NCBI GenBank assembly: GCA_003132405.1
Contig: PKXQ01000066.1
Span: 102,111 to 166,110 of the forward strand
Length of the DNA: 64,000 bases
From: Acidobacteriaceae bacterium
GTDB lineage: Bacteria; Acidobacteriota; Terriglobia; Terriglobales; Acidobacteriaceae
Reading direction: 5' to 3'
Every line of letters begins with the position of its first letter. Within the stretch, counting starts at the first letter, position 1. Shown here piece after piece: positions 51,676-60,899 of this stretch. Position numbers and translations under genes: made by a program. The notes beneath the pieces were generated by a model, which was not told the DNA's origin, ran no database searches, and saw only the letters and a list, made by a program, of their open reading frames with translations.

Positions 51676-52772
51676 GAGCGGCCCACTGCCGACGATACTT
51701 CGAGAACTGCATTTTCGGAAAACGTGTTTTGGGAAAACCATCTGCACGTGCGGCAGATGGCTTCGCGCAACGGCACCTGGGCGGTGAGTCCCAGTTCTTC
51801 GCGGGCTCGAGCCGTCGACGGCACGTAGCGGTGTACCGTGGCGCCATGCGTCGCCGTGAAGGCTATGTTCACCGCAACTTCCGGTGGCAGCGCCGCCGCG
51901 ACTTCCCGCGCCAGGCTGGCAATGTCGATCGCTTCTTCCGAGCCGACGTTATAGGCACGGCGCGATTGCCCTTTGAAGAGAATGGTCCAGAGCCAAACCA
52001 TGAGGTCGGAAGTGTAGAGATAAGAGCGCACCGCCGTTCCATCTCCCTGAACACAAATTGCTCGGCCGCGCAGGCGATCTCCGATAAAGTTGCCGATGGC
52101 GAAATGAGCATCGAGCTGCATGCCCGGGCCGACAAACGCAAAGCAGCGCGCGACCGTCGCAGCAAAACTCGGCGAAGCCGCGAGCGAGCAGAGTAACTCA
52201 GCAGTGCGTTTGCCTTCGGCATAGGCATTTGCAGGGTCAAGAGAATCGGGTCCGCCGGTGAACGATTCGGTCACGTGAGTGAGTTGCGGCGGCTGCGTCC
52301 CGTAAACCGCGCCCGAACTGACGAGCAAAAATCTGGCGGCGGAACCTGCGACGGAAAACTGCAAGGTCCGGCGCGTCCCCTCCACAATGGTTTCGAACAT
52401 TTCCATGGGCGCGTCGCGGTTGAGCCTGGCGCTCGCCTCGGTCGCAGCGTGGATGACGTGCGAAAAGTCGCCTCGCGGAAAATCGCCGGTGCGAACGTCG
52501 GCAGCATGCAAACTGATCGCAGGATTCCGTGCCAGGTGCGGCGCTTTCTGAGTGAGCACTCCAGGATGCCGCGATACTCCCACCGCGCAGGCATTGAGAT
52601 TCAGCCGGTCATTCGCCCAGGCAAAACTTTCCAGCAGCCAGCATCCAAAAAATCCTGTAGCACCCGTAATCAAAATGCGCTGGCCGCGGAGTTCCTGCCA
52701 CAACGGCTCGGTGCGCGACAGAATGTTGTCGAGATCGGATGCCAGGCGGTTTGTCGTTATTGAGCTGCCCAT
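51672..52772 (-). CDS. NAD(P)-dependent sugar-nucleotide epimerase/reductase (extended SDR)
   Basis: 366 residues. Rossmann motif ILITGATGFFGCWLLESF, then IHAATEASA, LLVSSGAVYGTQPP with the serine, and the YAEGKRTAELL (YxxxK) catalytic pair. In this operon it follows the CDP-3,6-dideoxysugar genes by 13 bases. It is the natural candidate for the final C4 ketone reductase, as in abequose, paratose or yersiniose pathways, or for an epimerase of the same intermediate. It also precedes and overlaps the TPP enzyme. The exact stereochemistry cannot be read from sequence. Confidence 0.88.
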   Translation of the reverse strand: MGSSITTNRLASDLDNILSRTEPLWQELRGQRILITGATGFFGCWLLESFAWANDRLNLNACAVGVSRHPGVLTQKAPHLARNPAISLHAADVRTGDFPRGDFSHVIHAATEASARLNRDAPMEMFETIVEGTRRTLQFSVAGSAARFLLVSSGAVYGTQPPQLTHVTESFTGGPDSLDPANAYAEGKRTAELLCSLAASPSFAATVARCFAFVGPGMQLDAHFAIGNFIGDRLRGRAICVQGDGTAVRSYLYTSDLMVWLWTILFKGQSRRAYNVGSEEAIDIASLAREVAAALPPEVAVNIAFTATHGATVHRYVPSTARAREELGLTAQVPLREAICRTCRWFSQNTFSENAVLEVSSAVGRS

Positions 52773-52785
52773 GTGTCGCTGTAAC

Positions 52786-54144
52786 CTATGCTCCGCGAAC
52801 GGCGGTCGCCGATCTCGGGATTTCGTGGAAAGTGTCCACCATGTAATCGATCATCGACTGCGTAATTCCAGGGTAAAGTCCGATCCAAAAAACGTTGTTC
52901 ATGACATAGTCGGTGTTTTTCAGGTCGCCGATCACGCGCCGCGGAATATTGCGATAGGCCGGCTGCCGCAGCAGGTTGCCGCCAAAAAGCAGGCGGGTAG
53001 CGATGTTTCGAGATTCCAGAAATCGCACCACCCGATTACGCGTCGGCAGATCTTTGCCCGGACGAACGGCGAGGGGAAAACCGAACCAGCTGGGATCAGA
53101 GTGCGCGGTGGCTTCCGGCAAGATAAAAATGTCCTCAAGATCGCTAAGCGCGGCATGAAGTGTGGCAAAATTCGCGCGCCGCGCGGCGATGAAGCCGGGC
53201 AGCTTCTTCAGTTGCGCGACTCCGACAGCAGCTTGCATGTCGGTTGCCTTCAGGTTGTAGCCGATGTGGCTGTAAATATATTTGTGATCGTATCCGGTAG
53301 GCAGATCGCCGAGCTTCCACTCGAAGCGGCAACCGCAGGTGTTCGATTTTCCCGGGTCGCACCAGCAATCGCGCCCCCAGTCTCGAAAGGATTCGGCTAG
53401 CTTCTTAAGCGCAGAAGACTGCGTAAGCACGCATCCGCCTTCGCCCATCGTGATGTGATGCGCGGGATAGAAGCTAGTCGTGGCAAGGTGGCCGAACGTG
53501 CCCACGCCGCGACCCTTATAGGTAGATCCAACGGCATCGCAACAATCCTCGATCACCCACAGATTATGTTTGGTTGCCAATTCCATCACGGCATCGATGT
53601 CAAAGGGATTGCCGAGGGTGTGCGCTAACACGATTGCCTTAGTGCGATTCGAGAGTGCCCCCTCAAGTTGAGTTACATCGACGTTATAAGTCCCGAGTTG
53701 AACGTCGACAAAAACCGGAATAAGTCCGTTCTGAATAATTGGATTGACAGTAGTAGGGAAGCCGGCCGCGACGGTAATCACCTCGTCACCGGCTGCAAGC
53801 CTGCGCTCGCGGAGCGACGGAGAAGTAAGGCACGAAAGCGCTGCGAGATTGGCCGAGGAGCCGGAGTTGACCAGCGAAGCGCAACGCACGCCCATGAACG
53901 CTGCGAATTCGCGCTCGAACTGCGCCGCAAATCGGCCGGTAGTAAGCCACGCGTCGAGCGAAGCTTCGACCAGAAGTTCGAGTTCGGTTGAGTCAAAGAC
54001 TTTGCCTGATACGGGGATGCTGCTCTGACCGGCCACGAACGTCGGTGGGGTCAAGGCCACGTCGTAGTAGTCCCGCACCAGACCGCGAATTTCTTCGCGA
54101 AGTTGGTTGGCAGTTTTGCGCGCGGTCGTAGTGGGAATCGCCAT
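52786..54144 (-). CDS. rfbH: CDP-4-keto-6-deoxyglucose 3-dehydratase (E1)
   Basis: 452 residues from ATG 54144. PLP/PMP- and iron-sulfur-dependent dehydratase that removes the C3 hydroxyl of CDP-4-keto-6-deoxyglucose. It has the DegT/DnrJ/EryC1 fold. The diagnostic change of the PLP lysine to histidine is in [15 protein letters not shown] (about 227), and the [2Fe-2S] cysteines are in [17 protein letters not shown] (about 255). Both separate it from ordinary sugar aminotransferases. Its partner reductase (AscD/DdhD) is not in the window. It starts 7 bases after the rfbG stop. Confidence 0.95.
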   Translation of the reverse strand: MAIPTTTARKTANQLREEIRGLVRDYYDVALTPPTFVAGQSSIPVSGKVFDSTELELLVEASLDAWLTTGRFAAQFEREFAAFMGVRCASLVNSGSSANLAALSCLTSPSLRERRLAAGDEVITVAAGFPTTVNPIIQNGLIPVFVDVQLGTYNVDVTQLEGALSNRTKAIVLAHTLGNPFDIDAVMELATKHNLWVIEDCCDAVGSTYKGRGVGTFGHLATTSFYPAHHITMGEGGCVLTQSSALKKLAESFRDWGRDCWCDPGKSNTCGCRFEWKLGDLPTGYDHKYIYSHIGYNLKATDMQAAVGVAQLKKLPGFIAARRANFATLHAALSDLEDIFILPEATAHSDPSWFGFPLAVRPGKDLPTRNRVVRFLESRNIATRLLFGGNLLRQPAYRNIPRRVIGDLKNTDYVMNNVFWIGLYPGITQSMIDYMVDTFHEIPRSATAVRGA

Positions 54145-54151
54145 CGCCGAG

Positions 54152-55156
54152 TTAGCCCCTGCCCGCCTGCGCCATCGCCGCAGGCGCGCCGAGAAACTCG
54201 CGGTACCACGCGAGCGTGCGATCCAGCCCTGATTCAAGTGTGAACTGCGGTTGCCAGTTAAGAACGGTCCGGGCACGCTCGGCGCTCAGGAACTGATGGC
54301 GAATTTCGTTGCTAGCCTGATTAAGTACTTCGGGACGCAGCAAAGAATGCATCTTATGCAGAATCAAGTCCACCAACTCGAGCACGCTAACCTGCCTTTC
54401 ATTGGAAAAATTAAACGCCTGCCCGCGAAGTGCCGCATAAGAGGCCAGACGTTCGGCCAGCAACATGTACGCGGCTGCTCCATCTTCTATATAGAAATAG
54501 TCGCGGACGAACTTGCCATCCGAGCGCACCACCGGCCTCTCTCCGCGAGTGACCGAGCGAATGGTGCCTGGTACAACGCGGTTCCAGTTCAAATCGCCGC
54601 CGCCATAAAAATTACCGCAGCGCGTGATAGCAACCGGCAGGTTATAACTAGCCGCATAAGTCTGCGCGATCAGGTCTGCACATGACTTACTAACATCGTA
54701 AGGATAACGGCCTTGCAGCGGCATCGTCTCGTTATAGGGAAGTTGCTCCTGATCGCCATAAGCCTTATCGGAAGATGCCACCACGATCGACGTGACCTTG
54801 GGAGAGTGACGGCACGCCTCAAGCAGATTCCACGTACCCTCGATATTGGTAGAGAAAGTGGAGATCGGATTGCGATTGGCGATCCCAACAATCGTTTGCG
54901 CGGCGAGATGAAAGACAACCTCGACTTCGTACTCGCCAAGAATGCGCTCTACAAGTTTGCTATCAGTTATATCGCCGCGCACGGTGTTTACCTGCTCAAT
55001 GCGGCGGCTGCGTATGAGTTCACTTTGCGGAACCCAGTCGCGCACCAAACAAACCACATTCGCGCCGGTTTCGATAAGCTGCTTGACCAGCCACGATCCA
55101 AGCAATCCGGTGCCGCCGGTGACGAAGACGGAGCGATCCTGCCAGAATGATTTCAT
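54152..55156 (-). CDS. rfbG: CDP-glucose 4,6-dehydratase
   Basis: 334 residues from ATG 55156, which overlaps the rfbF stop by four bases (ATGA); the frame upstream lies inside rfbF. Extended SDR that turns CDP-glucose into CDP-4-keto-6-deoxyglucose. NAD site [34 protein letters not shown]; the serine in [12 protein letters not shown]; and the [15 protein letters not shown] tyrosine/lysine pair. The DKAYGD and [17 protein letters not shown] blocks are characteristic of RfbG rather than RmlB. It is the second step of the CDP-deoxysugar branch. Confidence 0.95.
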   Translation of the reverse strand: MKSFWQDRSVFVTGGTGLLGSWLVKQLIETGANVVCLVRDWVPQSELIRSRRIEQVNTVRGDITDSKLVERILGEYEVEVVFHLAAQTIVGIANRNPISTFSTNIEGTWNLLEACRHSPKVTSIVVASSDKAYGDQEQLPYNETMPLQGRYPYDVSKSCADLIAQTYAASYNLPVAITRCGNFYGGGDLNWNRVVPGTIRSVTRGERPVVRSDGKFVRDYFYIEDGAAAYMLLAERLASYAALRGQAFNFSNERQVSVLELVDLILHKMHSLLRPEVLNQASNEIRHQFLSAERARTVLNWQPQFTLESGLDRTLAWYREFLGAPAAMAQAGRG

Positions 55157-55935
55157 TCCGCCCACACTTTCCACGGCGTTTGTTCGCTCGCCCACAGTTC
55201 GTTTAAGTACTGATACTCGCGATAAGTATCCATGGCGTAGAAAAAACCGTCGTGGCGATAGGCCATGAGTTGACCTTCCCGCGCCAGACGCTCCAGCGGT
55301 TCCCGTTCGAGAATGCACTCCGGCCCGTCGAGGTAATCAAGGATGCGCCGATTGAAGACAAAGAAGCCGGCGCTGATCAAACCATTCGCTTTCGGCTTTT
55401 CCCTAAAACGCTGAACCTGGCCTTCGCTGTCGGTTTCAAGTACTCCGAAGCGGGAAACAGGCGGGACCGAAGTGACTGTAGCCACGCGCCCATGCTGGCG
55501 ATGAAAGTCGAGCAGGCTGCTGATATTTACATTGCTCAGGCCATCGCCATAAGTAAGTAAGAAAGTTTCTTCGTCCTCGAGATAACGAGCCACACGCTTC
55601 AAGCGCCCACCAGTATTGGTTTCGAGGCCGGTGTCAGCAAGAGTGACCGCAAAATCCTGCTCCTTATGAGCACCCATGAATTCAATTTGCGATTTCCGGC
55701 CAAGGCAGATCTTGAAGTCACTGTTCATGGCTTCATAATTCAGGAAATAATCTTTGATCATGTTGCCGCGATACCCGAGGCAGAGAATGAACTCGCGCAT
55801 CCCATAGTGGGCGTACATCTTCATGATGTGCCAGAGGATGGGCCGGCCACCAATCTCCACCATGGGCTTGGGGCGGAATTCTGTTTCTTCCCGGAGCCGG
55901 GTACCTAATCCGCCGCACAGAACGACAACCTTCAT
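55153..55935 (-). CDS. rfbF: Glucose-1-phosphate cytidylyltransferase
   Basis: 260 residues. Makes CDP-glucose from CTP and glucose 1-phosphate, the committed step to CDP-3,6-dideoxyhexoses. Nucleotidyltransferase signature [20 protein letters not shown], then [20 protein letters not shown], and the active-site [16 protein letters not shown]. Length and blocks match RfbF/AscA closely. It is the first gene of the minus-strand operon rfbF-rfbG-rfbH-epimerase-TPP enzyme; the 184 bases upstream hold no other gene and must contain the promoter. Confidence 0.96.
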   Translation of the reverse strand: MKVVVLCGGLGTRLREETEFRPKPMVEIGGRPILWHIMKMYAHYGMREFILCLGYRGNMIKDYFLNYEAMNSDFKICLGRKSQIEFMGAHKEQDFAVTLADTGLETNTGGRLKRVARYLEDEETFLLTYGDGLSNVNISSLLDFHRQHGRVATVTSVPPVSRFGVLETDSEGQVQRFREKPKANGLISAGFFVFNRRILDYLDGPECILEREPLERLAREGQLMAYRHDGFFYAMDTYREYQYLNELWASEQTPWKVWAE

Positions 55936-56119
55936 AGTCGGGGTTCCCTGAAGGCGCAGCCTACAAAGGCAAACGCACCCTTACCTTCGATCTTGGTATC
56001 GTCAATCCCCGCGACTTATAGCAGTCGCGCTAATTAGTTATCCCACACACCAGCGAAAGGGGGAGAGTTACGGGAGTAATCTGCGGGGACTGCAAGTGCA
56101 GAGGCGAGGTCGCGGTGAA

Positions 56120-56584
56120 TCAACGCCCGCTTTGCTGTGCTCGATTGCCGTCAGCAAATGAAATATGGCGATGGCCCAAAAAGCTGAACATGACGGAAAA
56201 CACCAGCACGATGGCGCCCGCGATATACGGCGCGCTGCGATTGTAGTGAGTCTGCCGGCGAATAACTCCAACCACAACCGGCAGCGCCGCCGCTGACAGA
56301 ATCATGCTGCCGGCATAGACGCCGACGCAACGGATTCATTCTTCGAGATAGTTGCCATTGGTCTTGAATACAAACCATTTATATCCAAGAAAAGCAAAAG
56401 TGATGCTGAAGACATTGGCCAGTAGGCTAGCCAGCACATATCCGTAAGGAAAAATTGGAGTCAGCAGCGCCGTGAACAACGCAAAGTACCCATAGCCAAA
56501 AGCCGTGTTGCAAGCGCCAACGGCTAGGTACCGGACGAGCGTCAGTTCTGGTGGCTTTTTTCCCAATCGGTTTGAGCGCGACAC
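56120..56584 (-). pseudogene. GtrA-like membrane protein gene with in-frame UGA
   Basis: The GtrA family (four-span proteins, about 130 residues, thought to flip polyprenyl-phosphate sugars together with GtrB) is recognisable over 154 codons. The first half reads LTLVRYLAVGACNTAFGYGY ... NVFSITFAFLGYKWFVF from ATG 56584. After NYLEE a TGA (56336-56338) occurs, and the same frame continues IRCVGVYAGSMILSAAALPV ... VMFSFLGHRHISF to a stop at 56120. The TGA replaces a position where Trp (TGG) would be natural, so one base change explains it. Everything else is intact, which suggests a recent nonsense mutation; readthrough cannot be excluded. Confidence 0.75.
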
Positions 56585-56699
56585 CAGCGGCGGGCATAAT
56601 GGGCGAGATAGACCAGTTCAAACCTAAATATAAAGACCTAACATCCGAAGTCATACTAGACGGATGCGCCGGGAGCAGACAGGTTACTATCGTTACTCG

Positions 56700-58016
56700 T
56701 CAGGATTGCGCGGGCGCCGCGGCTCGCTTGGGGAAGATGTTACCGACGCGGCGAATTTCCGCTCCGATAGCTTTCAATTTCTCTTCGATATTCTCATAGC
56801 CGCGGTCGAGGTGATAGACGCGATCGATGATTGTCTCTCCGTCGGCAACCAGAGCCGCAAGCACAAGCGATGCAGAGGCCCGCAGATCCGAAGCAAGCAC
56901 GGCGGCAGCGCTCAGCGGAGTTCCGCCGCGGACAACCGCTCGCCGGCCTTCGATCTTGATGTTCGCTCCCATGCGCACCAGTTCCTGCGCGTGCATGAAG
57001 CGGTTCTCAAAAATATTTTCAGTGATGATCGACGTCCCCGCCGCCTGCGTGGCCAGCGCCATGTATTGCGCCTGCATGTCCGTAGGGAAGCCGGGATATT
57101 CCTCCGTGTTCAAATCGGCGGCTGCGAGCGGTTGATCTCCCATTACCCGGACGGAGTCGGCCTTCACCACCGTCTTCACTCCCGTTTCCGCCAGCTTCTG
57201 CAGAATGGCGGTAAGGTGCGCCGGCTCGCATCCAGCGACATTGACGTCCCCACCAGTAAGCGCTGCCGCAATGATGAAAGTCCCCGCCTCAATGCGGTCC
57301 GGGATGATGCGATGCCGCGCGCCGTGAAGTTTGCTCACTCCCTTCACGCGAATCGTAGACGTGCCTGCGCCCTGAATCTCGGCGCCCATGGCGTTGAGCA
57401 GCGCGGCGAGGTCGGCAACCTCGGGTTCACGCGCGCAATTCTGCATCACCGTTTCGCCTTCGGCCAGCGTCGCCGCCATCAGCAAATCCTCAGTGCCCGT
57501 CACGGTGATTTTGTCGAAGACAATCTCAGCGCCCTGAAGCCTGCCGCCTTTGGCCGGATCTGTGACAGCTTCGACATAGCCGTGTTCCTGCGTAATCTTC
57601 GCGCCGAGCCGCTCCAGGCCCTTAATGTGCAAGTCGATCGGGCGTGCTCCAATCGCGCATCCTCCCGGCAGCGAAACATGAGCCCGCCCGCAGCGCGCCA
57701 CGAGCGGCCCCAGAACCAGTGTCGATGCCCGCATCGTCTTCACCAGCTCATAAGACGCTTCCGGAGCGGCCAGCGTCCGCGCGCAAATCGTCGTTCGATG
57801 ATGCGCCCGTCCATAGCCGAGTTCAACCTCGGCGCCCATGGCGGCCAGCAGCTTGCGCGTCGTTTCAATATCGCGCACCTGCGGAATATTTTCGATGATC
57901 ACAGGCTCGTCGGTGAGCAGAGCCGCAGCCATGCAAGGGAGCGCGGCATTCTTCGCTCCACTGATGCGGACGGTGCCAAGCAGCGGGTTGCCGCCGCGAA
58001 TTACGAGCTTATCCAT
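56700..58016 (-). CDS. murA: UDP-N-acetylglucosamine 1-carboxyvinyltransferase
   Basis: 438 residues. First committed step of peptidoglycan synthesis: transfers enolpyruvate from PEP to UDP-GlcNAc in the cytoplasm. Substrate-binding start [20 protein letters not shown] with AKNAALP, the fosfomycin-sensitive cysteine in [15 protein letters not shown] (about 119), and the closing [20 protein letters not shown] are all present. Length is normal. The opposite strand has a long open frame, a by-product of GC-rich codon use. It lies 115 bases downstream of the gtrA remnant, and a DinB gene precedes it. Confidence 0.97.
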   Translation of the reverse strand: MDKLVIRGGNPLLGTVRISGAKNAALPCMAAALLTDEPVIIENIPQVRDIETTRKLLAAMGAEVELGYGRAHHRTTICARTLAAPEASYELVKTMRASTLVLGPLVARCGRAHVSLPGGCAIGARPIDLHIKGLERLGAKITQEHGYVEAVTDPAKGGRLQGAEIVFDKITVTGTEDLLMAATLAEGETVMQNCAREPEVADLAALLNAMGAEIQGAGTSTIRVKGVSKLHGARHRIIPDRIEAGTFIIAAALTGGDVNVAGCEPAHLTAILQKLAETGVKTVVKADSVRVMGDQPLAAADLNTEEYPGFPTDMQAQYMALATQAAGTSIITENIFENRFMHAQELVRMGANIKIEGRRAVVRGGTPLSAAAVLASDLRASASLVLAALVADGETIIDRVYHLDRGYENIEEKLKAIGAEIRRVGNIFPKRAAAPAQS

Positions 58017-58049
58017 GTGTCGAACCTACTATGTTTTGAACCTACTATT

Positions 58050-58541
58050 CTATTCAAGCAATCCCTGTCGCACCGCGTGAATGAAATCCGTCGCGGCCGG
58101 CGTCGCTCCCGAGGCCCGCATCTGCAAAGCGATCTGCCCGCGATGATATGCGGAGTGAAACAACACGTGCGTCAGCACATCTTCTACACGGCTGGACCAG
58201 CGTTCGCCTTTTGTGTTGCGATATTCGATCTCGGCGTCGAACGAGCCAGCCGCCGCTTGCTCCCCAAACTGGAGTTCAATCCGCATAAGATAATTCCGCC
58301 ACGCTGACGACATTTCATTGGCCAGCGCCGTGCAATCTTCAATCGTCAAAGTCGGCCACACCGCTAAGCTCTGCGACTGTCCTTGGATACGTTCGAGCCA
58401 CAGCTTCTGTGCCGAGAGAATGTGAGCCATGCGTCCGATCGTATCCCCGGAAACCGACCCAGCCCTGCCTATCGCGGTGAGACATTCACGATTCGCCCAA
58501 GAATCGTAAGCGAACATCCGCAGGAACTCTTTAGTTTGCAC
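58050..58541 (-). CDS. DinB family protein
   Basis: 163 residues of a four-helix-bundle DinB/YfiT-like protein: FAYDSWANRECLTAI, MAHILSAQKLWLERIQGQ and LTHVLFHSAYHRGQIALQMR. The three histidines (in MAHIL, LTHVLFHSAYHRGQ) are the usual metal ligands. Members act as metal-dependent thiol transferases or have unknown roles. It is cytoplasmic. It sits 33 bases before murA in the same direction, so it may share a transcript. Confidence 0.9.
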   Translation of the reverse strand: MQTKEFLRMFAYDSWANRECLTAIGRAGSVSGDTIGRMAHILSAQKLWLERIQGQSQSLAVWPTLTIEDCTALANEMSSAWRNYLMRIELQFGEQAAAGSFDAEIEYRNTKGERWSSRVEDVLTHVLFHSAYHRGQIALQMRASGATPAATDFIHAVRQGLLE

Positions 58542-58645
58542 AGGCCCCTCTGCTCAGATATCGGTCGACGACTGAGCAATTTGTTGAACAATCAAGATAA
58601 ATCTCATTCTAACCGCGGACGCCAGGGAGGGAAGCGAAAGCCGAA

Positions 58646-59608
58646 TTACTTGAGTTTCGCGATCGCTATTGCCTCGCGAACCTGCCCGCGAGCCTTGTCG
58701 ATTGCGGCTAGAGCCGTCGCGCGGCTCACCCCAGCCTTCGCCATCACCATGGCGACAGGGACGCGCCCCCCCGCGGCAGCGAGCAACTTGCGCGCTGTCA
58801 GGCGATCAAGTCCAGCGGCCTTCTCGAGGATGCCGACTCCGCGCTCCGCCAGCTTTTCGTTCTTAGGCCGGAGGTTGACCATCAAATTTCCATAGACGTA
58901 TCCAAGTCGCGTCATCGCTCCGGTGGAAAGCATATTTAGAATCATTTTCTGCGCACTGCCCGCTTTCATCCGCGTCGAGCCCGCCACCACTTCCGGACCA
59001 ACCTCAGCAACAATCGACACATGCGCGGCTTTCCCGAGAGGAGAACTCGGGTTGCACGCGACGGCAATAGTATTCGCGCCCTGTGCGCGAGCATATTCGA
59101 TGGCGGCAACCGTGAACGGTGTCCGTCCACTGGCGGCAATACCCACGACCACGTCTTTTCCCGTCGGCTTCTTTTTCGCCATCGCTTGCTGACCCAGCTC
59201 GCGAGAGTCCTCATCCGCTTCAACCGCCGCGGCCAGCGCCCCGTTTCCACCCGCGATGATGAACCGCACGCGGCGCGGGTCAACATCAAAAGTTGGCGGA
59301 CATTCCACCGCGTCCAGTGCCGCGATGCGCCCACTGGTACCCGTGCCCACATAGATAAGGCGTCCACCATCGGCGAGCGCTCCGGCGATGAGATCAATCG
59401 CCTGCGCAATTTGCGGCAGCGCGTGCTTCACCGCGCCAGCGACCTTCGCATCTTCGCGATTGATGATACGGGCAATCTCAAGCGCGGATTTGCGATCGAG
59501 ACCGGCAGAAGCGGAGTTAGTTTTTTCTGTGCTGAGTCGGCCGAGCTCCGTCGCCGCTGCCTTCTTCTTGCGCTTTGCGGATTTGCGGTTGGACGCTCCG
59601 GGCTTCAC
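58646..59608 (-). CDS. murQ: N-acetylmuramic acid 6-phosphate etherase
   Basis: 320 residues from a GTG at 59608, overlapping the stop of the upstream hydrolase gene (GTGA). Cleaves the lactyl ether of MurNAc-6-phosphate to GlcNAc-6-phosphate in wall recycling. It has a SIS fold with LIYVGTGTSGRIAALDAVE, the catalytic Glu in that block, VGIAASGRTPFTVAAI, and the ending TARKLLAAAGGRVPVA. A Lys-rich N-terminal extension of about 20 residues is unusual. Together with the neighbouring hydrolase and the NamZ-type muramidase it forms a MurNAc salvage cluster; a MurNAc kinase or transporter is not visible. Confidence 0.95.
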   Translation of the reverse strand: MKPGASNRKSAKRKKKAAATELGRLSTEKTNSASAGLDRKSALEIARIINREDAKVAGAVKHALPQIAQAIDLIAGALADGGRLIYVGTGTSGRIAALDAVECPPTFDVDPRRVRFIIAGGNGALAAAVEADEDSRELGQQAMAKKKPTGKDVVVGIAASGRTPFTVAAIEYARAQGANTIAVACNPSSPLGKAAHVSIVAEVGPEVVAGSTRMKAGSAQKMILNMLSTGAMTRLGYVYGNLMVNLRPKNEKLAERGVGILEKAAGLDRLTARKLLAAAGGRVPVAMVMAKAGVSRATALAAIDKARGQVREAIAIAKLK

Positions 59609-60711
59609 GCGTTCTCCAATGCTTCAACCACCGCGTCGTGCAGCGCCGGGCGCACCCGTTTGATCGCCTGATTGTGACAGTCGGGCCACGTGCGATTCGT
59701 CAGCAGAGTTATCGACAGCTGCCGCTCACGATCGATCCACAGCGACGTACCTGTATAACCAAGGTGTCCAAATGAACGGGCTGAGAAATATTTTCCCGAT
59801 TGCGACGGCATCGACGGCGTATCCCAGCCCAGCGCCCGTGAACTGCCTTCAGGCGCCGATTCCCGGCGCGTAAATAAATCGATCGTAGAGGCGCGCAGAA
59901 TCGGATGCCCACCGTTGAGCATGGCATGCGCGAAAATCGCAAGATCTCCAACGGTAGAGAATAAACCGGCATGTCCCGCAACCCCGCCAAGCACGCTGGC
60001 ATTTTCATCCTGCACTTCGCCTTGAATGACGCGATGTCGGAAGCTGCGGTCGTCCGCAGTAGGCGGGATGTAATCTTTCATCGCCTGCGCGGGATTGAAA
60101 GTCGTGTGCGCCATGCCCAGCGGACCAAAGATTTCGCGCTGACAGAATGCATCGATTGACTCGTCGGTCAGCCGTTCGAGCGCGACGCCAAGAATGATGA
60201 ATCCTATATCGCTGTATTCCGCGCGGGCGCCAAGCGCGGCAGTTAGCGGCGTCGTAAACGCGGCTAGCAGAAGCTCGTCTCGACTCTTGGCGCGCAGAAA
60301 AAATTTCTCGTAAGCGGGCAGGCCTGAGCTGTGCGCGAGCAACATGCGCACAGTAACGTCGCGCCGCCGCGAGTTAAGATCGCCTAATCCGCCCTCCAAT
60401 CCCTCCGCGAATTCGGGAGCGATAGACGCCACAGGGGTTTCCAGATCAAGCACCCCGCGCTCATACAGCAGCATAGCCATCGCCGTCGTCGCCACAACTT
60501 TTGTGAGCGACGCGAGATCGAAGAGGCTCGTAGTGGCGACCTCAGGCGAAGCTAAGTCGTAGGTGAAATGCCCGAAGGCCCTGTGGCCGACGAGCTCTCC
60601 ACGAAACGTAACCGCGAGCGAGCAGGCCGGGAACGCCCGCGCTTCGATAGCTTTCTCCAGAATACGGAAAACGCTTCGAAAGCGATCCTCCTGCGCCGCG
60701 ACATTGCGCAC
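59605..60711 (-). CDS. Serine hydrolase, class C beta-lactamase / penicillin-binding fold
   Basis: About 368 residues from a GTG at 60711; the frame is open to 60882, but that extension is unlike the family and overlaps the divergent gene. The Ser-x-x-Lys motif is in FDLASLTKVVATTAM, Tyr-x-Asn-like YSDIGFIIL follows, and the third motif region is HLGYTGTSLWID. These enzymes act as D,D-peptidases, esterases or amidases. No signal peptide is seen with this start, so it may be cytoplasmic. It is translationally coupled to murQ, which suggests work on muropeptides. The N-terminal domain of the divergent neighbour is a paralogue. The start is uncertain. Confidence 0.85.
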   Translation of the reverse strand: MRNVAAQEDRFRSVFRILEKAIEARAFPACSLAVTFRGELVGHRAFGHFTYDLASPEVATTSLFDLASLTKVVATTAMAMLLYERGVLDLETPVASIAPEFAEGLEGGLGDLNSRRRDVTVRMLLAHSSGLPAYEKFFLRAKSRDELLLAAFTTPLTAALGARAEYSDIGFIILGVALERLTDESIDAFCQREIFGPLGMAHTTFNPAQAMKDYIPPTADDRSFRHRVIQGEVQDENASVLGGVAGHAGLFSTVGDLAIFAHAMLNGGHPILRASTIDLFTRRESAPEGSSRALGWDTPSMPSQSGKYFSARSFGHLGYTGTSLWIDRERQLSITLLTNRTWPDCHNQAIKRVRPALHDAVVEALENA

Positions 60712-60899
60712 CAGGAAGGAAAAACCGGATTCACGATTAGGCAGCGTCAGATTCAAGATGTTTGGTGAACTGTTTGGGTTATAGCAAAGGTGGAGGGTAG
60801 AGGCAAACAATCGAGGCAAACGGCAGTTACTTTGAGAGCATCGTTTGCGACCTTCAGGCTTGAGCCGCGTCGCCGGTGTCATGTAGAGTCACAGCTGAC

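Noticed and set aside
56336..56338. UGA in gtrA decoded by the unusual tRNA
   Set aside because: The GCG anticodon cannot pair with UGA, and no SECIS-like hairpin was recognised after the codon. A nonsense mutation is simpler.
56664..58307. 547-codon open frame opposite murA
   Set aside because: It is the mirror of a conserved murA and dinB gene in GC-rich sequence; its product is low-complexity Arg/His/Ser-rich with no domain or ribosome-binding site.
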